NCBI GenBank assembly: GCA_046344715.1
Contig: JBKDKX010000012.1
Coordinates: forward strand, 41,518 to 105,517
Reading direction: 5' to 3'
From: CAZAQK01 sp046344715
Lineage (GTDB): Bacteria > Pseudomonadota > Alphaproteobacteria > Rickettsiales > SXRF01
Length of the DNA: 64,000 bases
Position numbers and translations under genes: made by a program. The notes below the pieces were generated by a model. It made no database searches and was not told the origin of the DNA. It was given only the letters and a program-made list of their open reading frames with translations. Position 1 is the first letter of the stretch. Each line of letters starts with the position of its first letter. Positions 1-8,249 of the stretch are shown in pieces.

Positions 1-29
1 TCTAACTAAATAAATACATTCACTCTCTA

Positions 30-61
30 CAGATCGGGGGATCTCAACGTCTCCCGATCTG
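30..61 (-). terminator. Hairpin at the end of the ccm operon
   Basis: A 9-bp inverted repeat (CAGATCGGG at 30-38 with CCCGATCTG at 53-61) spans the stop codon of ccmI. Read leftward it could end the ccm transcript, but the tract after it is only AT-rich, not a clean T run, so a terminator role is a guess. Confidence 0.3.
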
Positions 62-652
62 CGCGTTTATCATAGCCTTCACGGGTGAATCATCTGGCAG
101 GGATTTATAGAGGGCTTTCATCGCCGTCATCGCATCTTCGGTTTTGCCATCCTGTAGCAGGCGTACATTCATGTAATAACGTGCTTCGGGGTGTTCCGGT
201 TTTTGCAGCAACACCATTTCAAGGCTTTTTTTGCTGGCATCGCTCACCTTGCCATCTTCATCCATAATCATTGCGCGGGCATAAGACATGATAAGATCGG
301 GGTGACCTTCAGAGAGCAGTACTGTTTGCTTAAACGCATTGGCGGCGGGTTTCCACTGTCGCAGTTCGGCAAAGGCCTGTCCAAGCCTTATCCATGCTTC
401 CAGATTTTTTGGGTCTTTTTTGATGGTTTCAGATTCTGAAGTAACCGTTGCTCTGGCTTTTTCCTGATTGTTTTTATAGTCATCCAGCAGCGGCAAAATA
501 TCCGGATTGCCAAACTGGTGATACAGCGCGAGGGATGCCATTAAAAATATCATGGCGATAGCCGCGCAGAAAACACGCTTATGGCGTACCTGCCAGAATA
601 AAACAGTGGTAGTGACAAGTGCCAGAATTGTAACCAGAAGATACGGTGTCAT
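44..652 (-). CDS. ccmI: Cytochrome c maturation protein CcmI (CycH), TPR protein
   Basis: Holds apocytochrome c for haem ligation at the periplasmic face of the inner membrane. The 202-residue product has two membrane segments (about residues 5-20 and 29-46) followed by tetratricopeptide-like helices at about 84-112, 118-150 and 154-185. That is shorter than many CcmI proteins, which carry a longer periplasmic part, but the two-helix plus TPR order fits. It is the last gene of the leftward ccm operon and its start overlaps the ccmH stop by 4 nt (649-652), so translation is probably coupled. The position in the operon supports the name more than sequence identity does. Confidence 0.8.
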   Translation of the reverse strand: MTPYLLVTILALVTTTVLFWQVRHKRVFCAAIAMIFLMASLALYHQFGNPDILPLLDDYKNNQEKARATVTSESETIKKDPKNLEAWIRLGQAFAELRQWKPAANAFKQTVLLSEGHPDLIMSYARAMIMDEDGKVSDASKKSLEMVLLQKPEHPEARYYMNVRLLQDGKTEDAMTAMKALYKSLPDDSPVKAMINAQIGRR

Positions 653-1041
653 ACGCGAGGGTTTTTCCTGAAATATATTCGCAATATGCCACTGCCCGCC
701 ACAAGCAATAGTAACGGCGCAAGCCAGAGCAGTGCCGTATTTTTATTGAGAGGCGGGCGCATCAATACCATATCGCCGTAACGTTCCGTGAGAGATGCTA
801 TGATTGCCTCATCTGTAATGCCTGCTGCAACTTGTTTGCGAATTTCGGCGCGCATGTCTTTGGCGATATCAGCCGGAGAATCCGCAATCGACTCACTCTG
901 GCAGACTACACAACGAATCTGAGTGAAAATGGCTTTTGCACGCGCTTCAGCGGCTACGTCGGGCAGGGGGGCGTCCAGCGTGAGGGCAAGGGCAGGCGCG
1001 GCTAGTAGCCATGCGCTAAGAATCAGTATCCGCTGGAGCAT
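649..1041 (-). CDS. ccmH: Cytochrome c-type biogenesis protein CcmH (thiol reductase)
   Basis: Reduces the haem-binding CXXCH cysteines of apocytochrome c in the periplasm. The 130-residue protein has a signal peptide (about 1-19), the family signature RCVVCQ with Cys44 and Cys47, and a C-terminal membrane anchor at about 104-121. This is the short, single-domain CcmH form. The gene overlaps ccmG by 26 nt and ccmI by 4 nt, an unusually compact arrangement. Confidence 0.92.
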   Translation of the reverse strand: MLQRILILSAWLLAAPALALTLDAPLPDVAAEARAKAIFTQIRCVVCQSESIADSPADIAKDMRAEIRKQVAAGITDEAIIASLTERYGDMVLMRPPLNKNTALLWLAPLLLLVAGSGILRIYFRKNPRV

Positions 1042-1606
1042 TGGCTTTTTTTAAATAATCCACCATAGGCAGAATGATTGTGTCCACTATTTCATCAGTA
1101 ATCGGTGCTTTGTAATTATAGGCGATTTTACCTTCCTTATCGATAATGTAGGTTTCCGGCACGCCCGTAAGCGCGAAGGCAAATGTAGTATCACCGCTGG
1201 TATCCGTACCTATCTGATGAAACGGCACGCCATATTTTTTTAGGAATCCTGCGGTATTTTCTGGTTTGTCTTTCCACGCAACGCCTACGATCTCAACTTT
1301 ACCTGTTTTTGCAAGGCGCATCAGTACCGGATGCTCAATCACACAAGGCTCGCACCATGAAGCAAAAATATTCACCACCACCACTTTGCCTGACCAGTGT
1401 TGAGGGCTGATGGTTGCTTTACCATCGAGTGTGGGAATGGTAAAATCACCAACATTCAGGCCGACAACACGGGATTTCTTTGGTTCATCATCGCTGTTGT
1501 CAAACAGGCCACTAGCAAGGAGAAGCACGAGAAGCAACAGCGCAAGCAATGGCAAAACACGAAAAAATTGAGGATTTTTGCTAAGTTCTTTTAGAGAAAT
1601 GCGCAC
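1016..1606 (-). CDS. ccmG: Thiol:disulfide interchange protein CcmG/DsbE
   Basis: A membrane-anchored periplasmic thioredoxin that passes electrons to CcmH and the apocytochrome. A single N-terminal hydrophobic segment lies at about 18-33; the thioredoxin fold carries WCEPC (Cys85, Cys88) and the Gly-Val-Pro cis-proline loop near residue 151. The length of 196 residues is normal. It overlaps the preceding unknown J-like gene by 26 nt and ccmH by 26 nt within the same operon. Confidence 0.93.
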   Translation of the reverse strand: MRISLKELSKNPQFFRVLPLLALLLLVLLLASGLFDNSDDEPKKSRVVGLNVGDFTIPTLDGKATISPQHWSGKVVVVNIFASWCEPCVIEHPVLMRLAKTGKVEIVGVAWKDKPENTAGFLKKYGVPFHQIGTDTSGDTTFAFALTGVPETYIIDKEGKIAYNYKAPITDEIVDTIILPMVDYLKKANAPADTDS

Positions 1607-2186
1607 GAGCTTCTTCCATGGTTACGTTGAGTTTAGTCAGGGCATTCGTATCTTGCGTAAATTGTTTTGCGCGCTTGTGGTAAATAGCCTGCGCATCTTC
1701 GAGCGTTGCGGTGGGGCCAAGGCCAAAATATTCCATCCAGTCCGGCATGTTCCATTCGGGTGCTTGTGATGACACTACAGTCTGCACGCCTGGCTCAAAA
1801 CCTTTAAGTAAAACCGGTAATGTACCAACGCCCCAGCGTTCCATGTTTCTCCATTGGCGCATGGCCAGATGCAGGGCGTAAATATTATTCTCCATGGTAA
1901 GCCATGTGTCGCAGGCCAGTACATAATTGCCGAAAGGAAAACGTAGTTGAAGTGCAGCACCGGTACGGCTTCCTACTTTTTTCCTGTTTCGTTCACTGGT
2001 TGGCTGTTCAATATCCAGCGAAAGGATGGCATTACAATTTATAGCCTGAATCTCTTCTTCAAGAAAAGCGATGCTTTCTTCCAGTTTCATTGCTGGTGCA
2101 AAGTTGCGATCCGTACGCTGATTGACACGCGATGTTACCGGAATCCACTCAGGCCAGCTAAGCGGTGAACTAAAACGAAGCGTCAA
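1581..2186 (-). CDS. Unknown protein with C-terminal J-domain-like helix pair, inside the ccm operon
   Basis: The 201-residue protein is soluble, with no signal peptide or membrane segment. The last ~50 residues (WMEYFGLGPTATLEDAQAIY and on) resemble the start of a DnaJ domain: an aromatic-rich first turn, a TATLEDAQ-type second helix and basic KRAKQF, but the HPD tripeptide needed to stimulate DnaK is not there. The start is a TTG at 2184-2186 inside the end of ccmF; the next ATG is at residue 33. It overlaps ccmF by 17 nt and ccmG by 26 nt, so it is co-translated with the cytochrome c maturation genes. A role in haem or apocytochrome handling is only inferred from position. Confidence 0.6.
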   Translation of the reverse strand: MTLRFSSPLSWPEWIPVTSRVNQRTDRNFAPAMKLEESIAFLEEEIQAINCNAILSLDIEQPTSERNRKKVGSRTGAALQLRFPFGNYVLACDTWLTMENNIYALHLAMRQWRNMERWGVGTLPVLLKGFEPGVQTVVSSQAPEWNMPDWMEYFGLGPTATLEDAQAIYHKRAKQFTQDTNALTKLNVTMEEARAHFSKRT

Positions 2187-4053
2187 GATGTTCCCTTTTC
2201 CTTAGTAATGCAATGATACCACCCAATGCCATTAACACAAATCCTGCCCAAATAAAATGAATCATTGGGATATGATAAAGGCGGGTAGCGGTACCTTGCT
2301 CTGTAGTTTCACCAATTACGGCATATACGTCACCACCAAGATGAGCATATATAGCAGTTTCACTCGTTTTTGCATTGCTTATCAGGTAGTGTCGATATTC
2401 AGGTATAAGCATATCCAGAAAACCACCCTTATAGTTCAATTTCAGCGTTGCCATTTCCGCATTATAATTATTGCCTTGCGTTGATGAGGTATCAGAAAAT
2501 TCTACACTATATCCGCCTATTGCAAGTGTTTCGCCTTTACGCAGCCATTGCTCTTTTTCTGATTTGAACAGGCTTGCTCCCGTAATGCCGCATACCAATA
2601 TCGCAACGCCGATATGCGCCACGGATACGGCAAGATTTGCTTTTACATTTCTTTTGACCAGAAGGGTAATGCTTGCAGCGCAAAGCCATGCGCCAAGGCT
2701 GAAGCCAAGCAAAGCATACGCCAGATGGGTTTTAACCACAGCGGTTATAATAATCATTGCAGCGATGGCGGCGAGTATTGCTGGTTTTGCAGTGCGTAGA
2801 GCCTCTGTGATGCTGGCTTTCTTCCAAGGCATATAAGGTGCAAGGCCCGCAAAAAATATGGGCAAAATCATCAACGGAATAAAAGTCAGGTTAAAGTAGG
2901 GGGCGCCAACAGTCAGCTTGGCATCATGCAGCCATTCAGCAATCAGAGGATAGAGTGTGCCGATGAGTACGCTGACGCACGCGGTTATTAAAAAGAGATT
3001 GTTCAGAACAATCAGGCCCTCGCGGGATTGTGGTGTGGCAGCCTCAACAGACTGAATAGTATTTGCGCGAATCGCAAATAACAGCAATGCGCCACCCACA
3101 GTGATGACGATATAGGCTAGAATAAATACGCCACGTTCAGGGTCGCTGGCAAAACTATGCACGGAGGTAAGCGCACCGGAGCGCACCAGAAATGTACCAA
3201 TCATGCTGAGCGCAAAGGTGACGATGGAAAGTACGCATACCCATTGTGCCAATAACCCGCGTTTTTTCAGTACCGCATTAGCGTGTAGCAGAGCAGTACC
3301 CGAAAGCCAAGGCAGCAACGATGCGTTTTCCACCGGATCCCAGAACCACCAGCCTCCCCAGCCCAGCTCACGATATGCCCACCAACTGCCAAGGCCGATG
3401 CCAATCGTCAGCGTACTCCATGCTACCAATATCCATGGATGTGCCAGATATGCCCACTGCCTGCCGGATTTGCCTGTAATGAGTGATGCCACTGCCAGCG
3501 AAAACACGATAGAAAATCCAACATACCCCAAATAAAGCAAAGGTGGATGTAGAGCTAAGCCAATATCCTGTAACAGTGGATTTAGAGCCTTACCATCTGC
3601 TGGTGGTGGGAAAATACGGTCAAATGGATTTGAGGTGTAAAGAATAAATGCCGTTACGCCAACGGCGAGTAGTGACTGCACTGCATTTGCAGTTAACAAT
3701 AGAGGGTGATCGTTGCTGGATTTTGATAAAATTAACGCGCCGAATATGGAAAGCACCCAGAGCCATAATAACATCGAACCTTCATGGTTTCCCCAGGTGC
3801 CAACGATCTTGTATAATACTGGCAAATGCAGGTTTGAATGATCTGCCACATTCTGAATGCTGAAATCGGATTCAAGCCGCAATATTACAAGGCTGGCTAA
3901 CGCAAGTGATACCAGAAGCGCCTGCAACCATGATGCGCGCTGCATCAGCGTGGCTAGTGTTAAGCGATGCGATGCACTGAATAAAAAAATGGACTGAGCT
4001 GTTGCAACCAGCAATGCCAGCACCAAGCACATTATGCCAAATTCGGCGGTCAT
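2170..4053 (-). CDS. ccmF: Haem lyase CcmF
   Basis: The large polytopic membrane subunit of the cytochrome c haem ligase, which receives haem from CcmE and attaches it to apocytochrome c. The 627-residue protein has many membrane helices and the tryptophan-rich WWD haem-handling signature at about residues 231-250 (WGGWWFWDPVENAS). Length and signature are standard. It starts 4 nt inside ccmE and is followed by the J-like gene rather than directly by ccmG. Confidence 0.97.
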   Translation of the reverse strand: MTAEFGIMCLVLALLVATAQSIFLFSASHRLTLATLMQRASWLQALLVSLALASLVILRLESDFSIQNVADHSNLHLPVLYKIVGTWGNHEGSMLLWLWVLSIFGALILSKSSNDHPLLLTANAVQSLLAVGVTAFILYTSNPFDRIFPPPADGKALNPLLQDIGLALHPPLLYLGYVGFSIVFSLAVASLITGKSGRQWAYLAHPWILVAWSTLTIGIGLGSWWAYRELGWGGWWFWDPVENASLLPWLSGTALLHANAVLKKRGLLAQWVCVLSIVTFALSMIGTFLVRSGALTSVHSFASDPERGVFILAYIVITVGGALLLFAIRANTIQSVEAATPQSREGLIVLNNLFLITACVSVLIGTLYPLIAEWLHDAKLTVGAPYFNLTFIPLMILPIFFAGLAPYMPWKKASITEALRTAKPAILAAIAAMIIITAVVKTHLAYALLGFSLGAWLCAASITLLVKRNVKANLAVSVAHIGVAILVCGITGASLFKSEKEQWLRKGETLAIGGYSVEFSDTSSTQGNNYNAEMATLKLNYKGGFLDMLIPEYRHYLISNAKTSETAIYAHLGGDVYAVIGETTEQGTATRLYHIPMIHFIWAGFVLMALGGIIALLRKREHLDASF

Positions 4054-4487
4054 TGGGTTTTCTGCCAGTGGCCGGTTTTCTTAAGGCTGTCTACTACTTC
4101 TTTGGGCATATAGTTTTCATCATGCTTGGTGAGCACGCGGGTGGCATTAAAGCGCGTCTTATCGACGCTGTGCCCTTCTGCAACCACACCTTGACCTTCA
4201 CGGAATAACGTTGGCAGTAATCCGGTGTATTGCACTGCCAGAGACTCTTTCCCATCGGTTATGGTAAATACAATGGTGTCTGTCCCTGTTTTTTTGATGC
4301 TGCCTGTTTCCACCAAACCGCCAACGCGTATAAGAGAGGTTGAAAGTGTGGATTGCGCTGCAAGTTCAGACGGGCTGAAAAAGAACACTAAATTTTCCTT
4401 GAAGGCCTGCATGGTAAGAAGCGCCGCAGCAATCAGAAAGATCATGCTGGCGATGATAAATAATAATCGCTGGTGTTTAGGTTTCAT
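4050..4487 (-). CDS. ccmE: Haem chaperone CcmE
   Basis: Binds haem covalently in the periplasm and delivers it to CcmF. The 145-residue protein has one N-terminal membrane anchor (about 8-27), an OB-fold beta barrel, and the signature KHDENYMP with His122 as the covalent haem ligand and Tyr126 as the axial ligand. The VXXXH type is the common form. It overlaps ccmD by 11 nt and ccmF by 4 nt. Confidence 0.96.
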   Translation of the reverse strand: MKPKHQRLLFIIASMIFLIAAALLTMQAFKENLVFFFSPSELAAQSTLSTSLIRVGGLVETGSIKKTGTDTIVFTITDGKESLAVQYTGLLPTLFREGQGVVAEGHSVDKTRFNATRVLTKHDENYMPKEVVDSLKKTGHWQKTQ

Positions 4488-4641
4488 TACGGGGTGTATT
4501 CAATAACGTTTTTTGAGCGCATCTTAATGACCGTATGGTGATGAAAACCATGTATAGCATTATACTTGCAGCGATAACATATGACGGCCAGATATAATAC
4601 GAATACCCGTTCATGTTAAGCCATTCATTGATACTATTCAT
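4477..4641 (-). CDS. ccmD: Haem exporter protein CcmD
   Basis: A small single-span membrane protein that helps release holo-CcmE from CcmABC. The product of 54 residues contains the usual YYIWPSYVIAAS membrane segment with the aromatic YxxWPxY start, followed by a basic cytoplasmic tail. The ATG at 4639-4641 is preferred because a GGGAG Shine-Dalgarno lies 7 nt before it; an upstream TTG at 4683 would add 14 residues without such a site. ccmA, ccmB and ccmC are not next to it, so the operon is split in this genome. Confidence 0.8.
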   Translation of the reverse strand: MNSINEWLNMNGYSYYIWPSYVIAASIMLYMVFITIRSLRCAQKTLLNTPRNET

Positions 4642-4735
4642 AGTTGCACTCCCATGCTCATCATCTGCCAAGGTTGTATTCAAGAGTCAATAGTAAAAAA
4701 TTTATGAATTTCAATATTATAATATATTTTTACGC

Positions 4736-5527
4736 TTGATTTCAAAAAGTGCTTTGCTATACTGTTTACGGTCATTAGTTGCAACAATCAATATTTCTGA
4801 AGTGAGCCATCCCCCAATATCTACAGAGGAACTTGCTGAAATCTCGGATAAAGTTAAATCTGGGGAGTATTATCGTGAATCACGAAGCATGTATGATGCG
4901 TTTGTGCACGATACCATGTCTGAGCGGTATCTTTATGTGCTCATTACGATTACTTCCTGTGCCATTCTTTTAATTGCATTGCTTGCAGTTCAGGGGATTT
5001 ATCCCTTGCAGAAATCTTTACCCTTCATTGTTGCAGCGGAAGATTTAGTGGAAGATGTGCCGCGCATAACAAGCTTATTAAATGATAAGGGTGATGATGC
5101 TAATCTTGCTTTAATGAAGTTTTATTTATCGAACTACATCACTATCCGGGAAGAGTATAGCATTGATAAACTAGACAGGAATGTTAACGGCGTTAAGTCG
5201 CAGAGTAGTCCAGAGGTCTTTGTTAAATTTCAGAATATTATAAATCCGAGTAATCCTCAAAGTCCTATCAAAATTTTCCAGAGACACTCCATTAGAAAAA
5301 TCAGCGTGTTAGCCATAAATATACAATCCGTTGATGATACTTATGAAGCGGAAGTGCTTTTTGAAGCGAAGGTTGAAGGTAAGGCAGCGGCAAAAAAATC
5401 ACGCTGGCAAGCAAATATTTCTTTCAACTATAGTGGCATTGGGTTAGATGGAGATACCGGAAAAGTTAAACCTTCCAGTTTTCTTGTGACTGGTTATAGC
5501 AATAAGATTTTACAGGATATTCAATGA
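4736..5527 (+). CDS. virB8: Type IV secretion system protein VirB8
   Basis: An inner-membrane assembly factor of the VirB/Rvh type IV secretion machine. After a ~65-residue cytoplasmic part it has one membrane helix (about 66-85) and a periplasmic NTF2-like domain; VirB8-like features include VFVKFQNIINPSNP followed by RHSIRKISV and a conserved strand RWQANISFNYSG. The furthest start is TTG at 4736; a GTG at 4802 is an alternative, and no strong ribosome site decides. The stop overlaps the virB9 start by 4 nt. No virB10, virB11 or virD4 follows, so this pair is detached from the rest of the machine. Confidence 0.82.
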   Translation: MISKSALLYCLRSLVATINISEVSHPPISTEELAEISDKVKSGEYYRESRSMYDAFVHDTMSERYLYVLITITSCAILLIALLAVQGIYPLQKSLPFIVAAEDLVEDVPRITSLLNDKGDDANLALMKFYLSNYITIREEYSIDKLDRNVNGVKSQSSPEVFVKFQNIINPSNPQSPIKIFQRHSIRKISVLAINIQSVDDTYEAEVLFEAKVEGKAAAKKSRWQANISFNYSGIGLDGDTGKVKPSSFLVTGYSNKILQDIQ

Positions 5528-6282
5528 GCATAACACGTACATTTATCATTGTTGCGTTGCTGTCTGGCATACTTTGTGTGCCTTTTGAGGTTTTAGCTGC
5601 GCGTGAAGCCAAGCCAATCAAAATAGATCACCGTGTACGCACCATTATGTATCAGCCTGACGAGGTATATAAATACACCGGTCATTATCGTTACCAAACG
5701 TCGATTGAGTTTGCTCCTGACGAGGTAATTGGTACTATTTCGATGGGAGATTCCACCGGATGGATGTTGAACCCCTCAGGGAACAGGCTTTTCTTGAAGC
5801 CAATAGAGCAGGATGCCACGACTAATATGACGCTTATCACCAATAAGCGCATCTATCTTTTTGAACTGCACGCAAGAGAAACGGATGATATTAACGACAA
5901 GGACATGATATTTGTGATGCGCTTTGTGTATCCGGATGAAGATAACTTAACGGTAAGCAGGTATCTGGATTCTGTGCCCATTCCGGATTTAACCAAAGAC
6001 ATGGATAGGTATAATTTTAATTATAGCATTTCGGGTACGGATGAAATTGCGCCGATACGTATTTTTGATGATGGTGAGTTTACCTATTTTGAATTCAGGG
6101 ATAAAAACGCTGAGGTGCCGGCCTTTTTCTGGGTTGACAGTGATGGCAACGAATCGCTGATAAACTATCGCACACGCGGCGACTATATCGTAGTTGAGCG
6201 TGTGGCCAACAGATACACGCTGAGGCATGGCCGTGATATTGTGTGCGTATTTAATGAAGCACGGCTGGCGAGCGCAAAATAA
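5524..6282 (+). CDS. virB9: Type IV secretion system protein VirB9
   Basis: An outer-membrane core-complex subunit that joins VirB7 and VirB10. The 252-residue precursor has a signal peptide (cleavage after about residue 25), an N-terminal beta domain and a C-terminal domain containing IRIFDDGEFTYFEF and the terminal GRDIVCVFNEA strand. Both VirB9 domains therefore appear intact. It is translationally coupled to virB8 and followed at 9 nt by gpsA, a housekeeping gene, so the pair sits in an ordinary metabolic neighbourhood as scattered rvh genes of Rickettsiales do. Confidence 0.85.
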   Translation: MSITRTFIIVALLSGILCVPFEVLAAREAKPIKIDHRVRTIMYQPDEVYKYTGHYRYQTSIEFAPDEVIGTISMGDSTGWMLNPSGNRLFLKPIEQDATTNMTLITNKRIYLFELHARETDDINDKDMIFVMRFVYPDEDNLTVSRYLDSVPIPDLTKDMDRYNFNYSISGTDEIAPIRIFDDGEFTYFEFRDKNAEVPAFFWVDSDGNESLINYRTRGDYIVVERVANRYTLRHGRDIVCVFNEARLASAK

Positions 6283-6291
6283 CTAACTATA

Positions 6292-7296
6292 ATGGAAAGT
6301 AATTATAGAGTTGGCGTGGTTGGAAGTGGTGCTTGGGGCACGGCACTCAGCATTGTGGCAAACAGGGCTGGTAGTTCGGTGACGCTTGGGACGCGCAACA
6401 CCAGTGTTGTTCAGTCTATTTTGGAAAAACGCACGAATGAGGTATATTTACCTTCTGTATTTATAGACCCCAATATCAAGGTTACCGATAAATTAGCGGA
6501 TGTATGCCGCAGCGATATATTGATTATGGCGGTGCCTGCAAATGTTTTGAGGTCTGCCTGCATACACATATCAGACATGCTGGATCCAAAAGTTCCTGTG
6601 GTGATTGCGAGCAAAGGAATTGAGCGCGGTAGCTTGATGCTCATGAGCGAAGTGGCGGCATCTATTTTGCCTAAAAACCCGATTGGTATCATTTCAGGGC
6701 CAAATTTTGCCGATGAGGCTGCAAAAGGGCAGCCAACAGCGACGACAATAGCCAGTACGGATAATGCCGTATTAGATACATTGACCTATGCTATTGGCGG
6801 ACGCCTGTTCAGGCCATACGCAACTAATGATATCATTGGCGCGCAGGTTGGCGGAGCAGTAAAGAATGTGGTTGCAATCGCGTGTGGCATAGCTCTGGGG
6901 CGTCAGATGGGGGAGAATGCCAGAGCCGCTCTTATCACAAGAGGATTTGCTGAAATTGCGAGGCTGGCAATCGCAAAGGGCGGTAAATATGAAACGCTGA
7001 TGGGGCTTTCGGGACTGGGTGATTTGATCCTTACCAGCGGCAGCCCGAAGTCACGAAACATGTCGTTTGGCATGGCAATTGGACAGGGAAAAAGTAAGGA
7101 CGAAATACTGCAGTCGCGCGGGCGCACGGCAACAGAAGGAGTCATTGCCGCGGAATCAGTATCAAAACTTGCAAAGAAATTTGATGTGACCATGCCTATT
7201 TGCGATTCAGTGTACCGGATATTGTATGAAAATGCGCCACTGGATCAGGTGATTGAAAGTTTATTGGAGCGCCCCTTCGCATATGAAGGGGTATAA
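6292..7296 (+). CDS. gpsA: Glycerol-3-phosphate dehydrogenase [NAD(P)+]
   Basis: Reduces dihydroxyacetone phosphate to sn-glycerol 3-phosphate for phospholipid synthesis, in the cytosol. Standard length (334 residues). The Rossmann motif GSGAWGTALS is at residues 11-20, the active-site stretch GAVKNVVAIACG near residue 190 holds the catalytic lysine, and GLSGLGDLILT follows near residue 238. nadA begins 2 nt after its stop, suggesting one transcript. Confidence 0.97.
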   Translation: MESNYRVGVVGSGAWGTALSIVANRAGSSVTLGTRNTSVVQSILEKRTNEVYLPSVFIDPNIKVTDKLADVCRSDILIMAVPANVLRSACIHISDMLDPKVPVVIASKGIERGSLMLMSEVAASILPKNPIGIISGPNFADEAAKGQPTATTIASTDNAVLDTLTYAIGGRLFRPYATNDIIGAQVGGAVKNVVAIACGIALGRQMGENARAALITRGFAEIARLAIAKGGKYETLMGLSGLGDLILTSGSPKSRNMSFGMAIGQGKSKDEILQSRGRTATEGVIAAESVSKLAKKFDVTMPICDSVYRILYENAPLDQVIESLLERPFAYEGV

Positions 7297-7298
7297 TT

Positions 7299-8249
7299 AT
7301 GCCAACCGATTTTGAACATGAAATAAATACTCTGCGCAGGAGCATGAATGCAGTAATTCTCGCGCATTATTATCAAGATGATGAGATACAGGATATTGCA
7401 GATTTTGTAGGTGATTCGCTGGAGTTAGCACGCCGTGCTGCTGAAACTAACGCCGATGTTATTGTATTTTCAGGTGTACGCTTTATGGCTGAAGGCGCAA
7501 AGATCCTGAATCCTAACAAAAAAGTACTTATACCGGATATGAATGCAGGCTGCTCACTTGAAGATTCATGCCCGCCTGCTGAATTCAGAAAATTTACGCA
7601 GGCACATCCGAATCATACCGTGGTGACGTATATTAATTGCTCGGCAGAAGTGAAGGCGCTGTCTGATATTATTGTGACTTCCAGCAATGCAGAATCAATT
7701 ATCAATCAACTGCCGCAGGATGAGCAAATCATCTTTGCGCCTGATAAATATCTGGGTGATTACCTGAACAAAAAAACTGGCCGCAACATGCTGCTGTGGA
7801 ATGGTACCTGCATGGTACATGAGCGATTCTCAGAGCAGGAGCTTGTGAAGTTAAAAACGCGCTACCCGAATGCATATATCATCGCACATCCGGAATGTCC
7901 TGCTGCCTTGCTGCAATATGCTAAACATATAGGTTCCACATCATCGCTCATCCGCTATACCGAGCAACATGCAGGTGCAGAATTTATTGTACTTACAGAG
8001 CCTGGGATATTCCATGAAATGAAAAAACGCTCGCCAGGCAGCCAGTTTTATCCTGTGCCTGGTGTAGCAGAAGGTAGCTGTATTTCCTGTAATAATTGTC
8101 CGTATATGAAGCTGAATACACTAGAGAAAATCTATCTCTGTATGAAAAACAACAACCCAACGCTGGAATTGAGCGCAGATCTCATAGAAAAGGCAAAAGA
8201 ACCACTGGATAGAATGCTTAAAATGTCAGTAAAGATCTCAAGAAATTAA
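7299..8249 (+). CDS. nadA: Quinolinate synthase NadA
   Basis: Condenses iminoaspartate with dihydroxyacetone phosphate to quinolinate, the [4Fe-4S] step of de novo NAD synthesis. Signatures are ILAHYYQDDEIQDIADFVGD at the N-terminus, DMNAGCSLEDSC, WNGTCMVHERF and the C-terminal GSCISCNNCPYMKLN, which together supply the three cluster cysteines. The length of 316 residues is typical of the short bacterial form. nadB and nadC are not in the window. It ends convergently with the next gene with a 4-nt overlap. Confidence 0.97.
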   Translation: MPTDFEHEINTLRRSMNAVILAHYYQDDEIQDIADFVGDSLELARRAAETNADVIVFSGVRFMAEGAKILNPNKKVLIPDMNAGCSLEDSCPPAEFRKFTQAHPNHTVVTYINCSAEVKALSDIIVTSSNAESIINQLPQDEQIIFAPDKYLGDYLNKKTGRNMLLWNGTCMVHERFSEQELVKLKTRYPNAYIIAHPECPAALLQYAKHIGSTSSLIRYTEQHAGAEFIVLTEPGIFHEMKKRSPGSQFYPVPGVAEGSCISCNNCPYMKLNTLEKIYLCMKNNNPTLELSADLIEKAKEPLDRMLKMSVKISRN

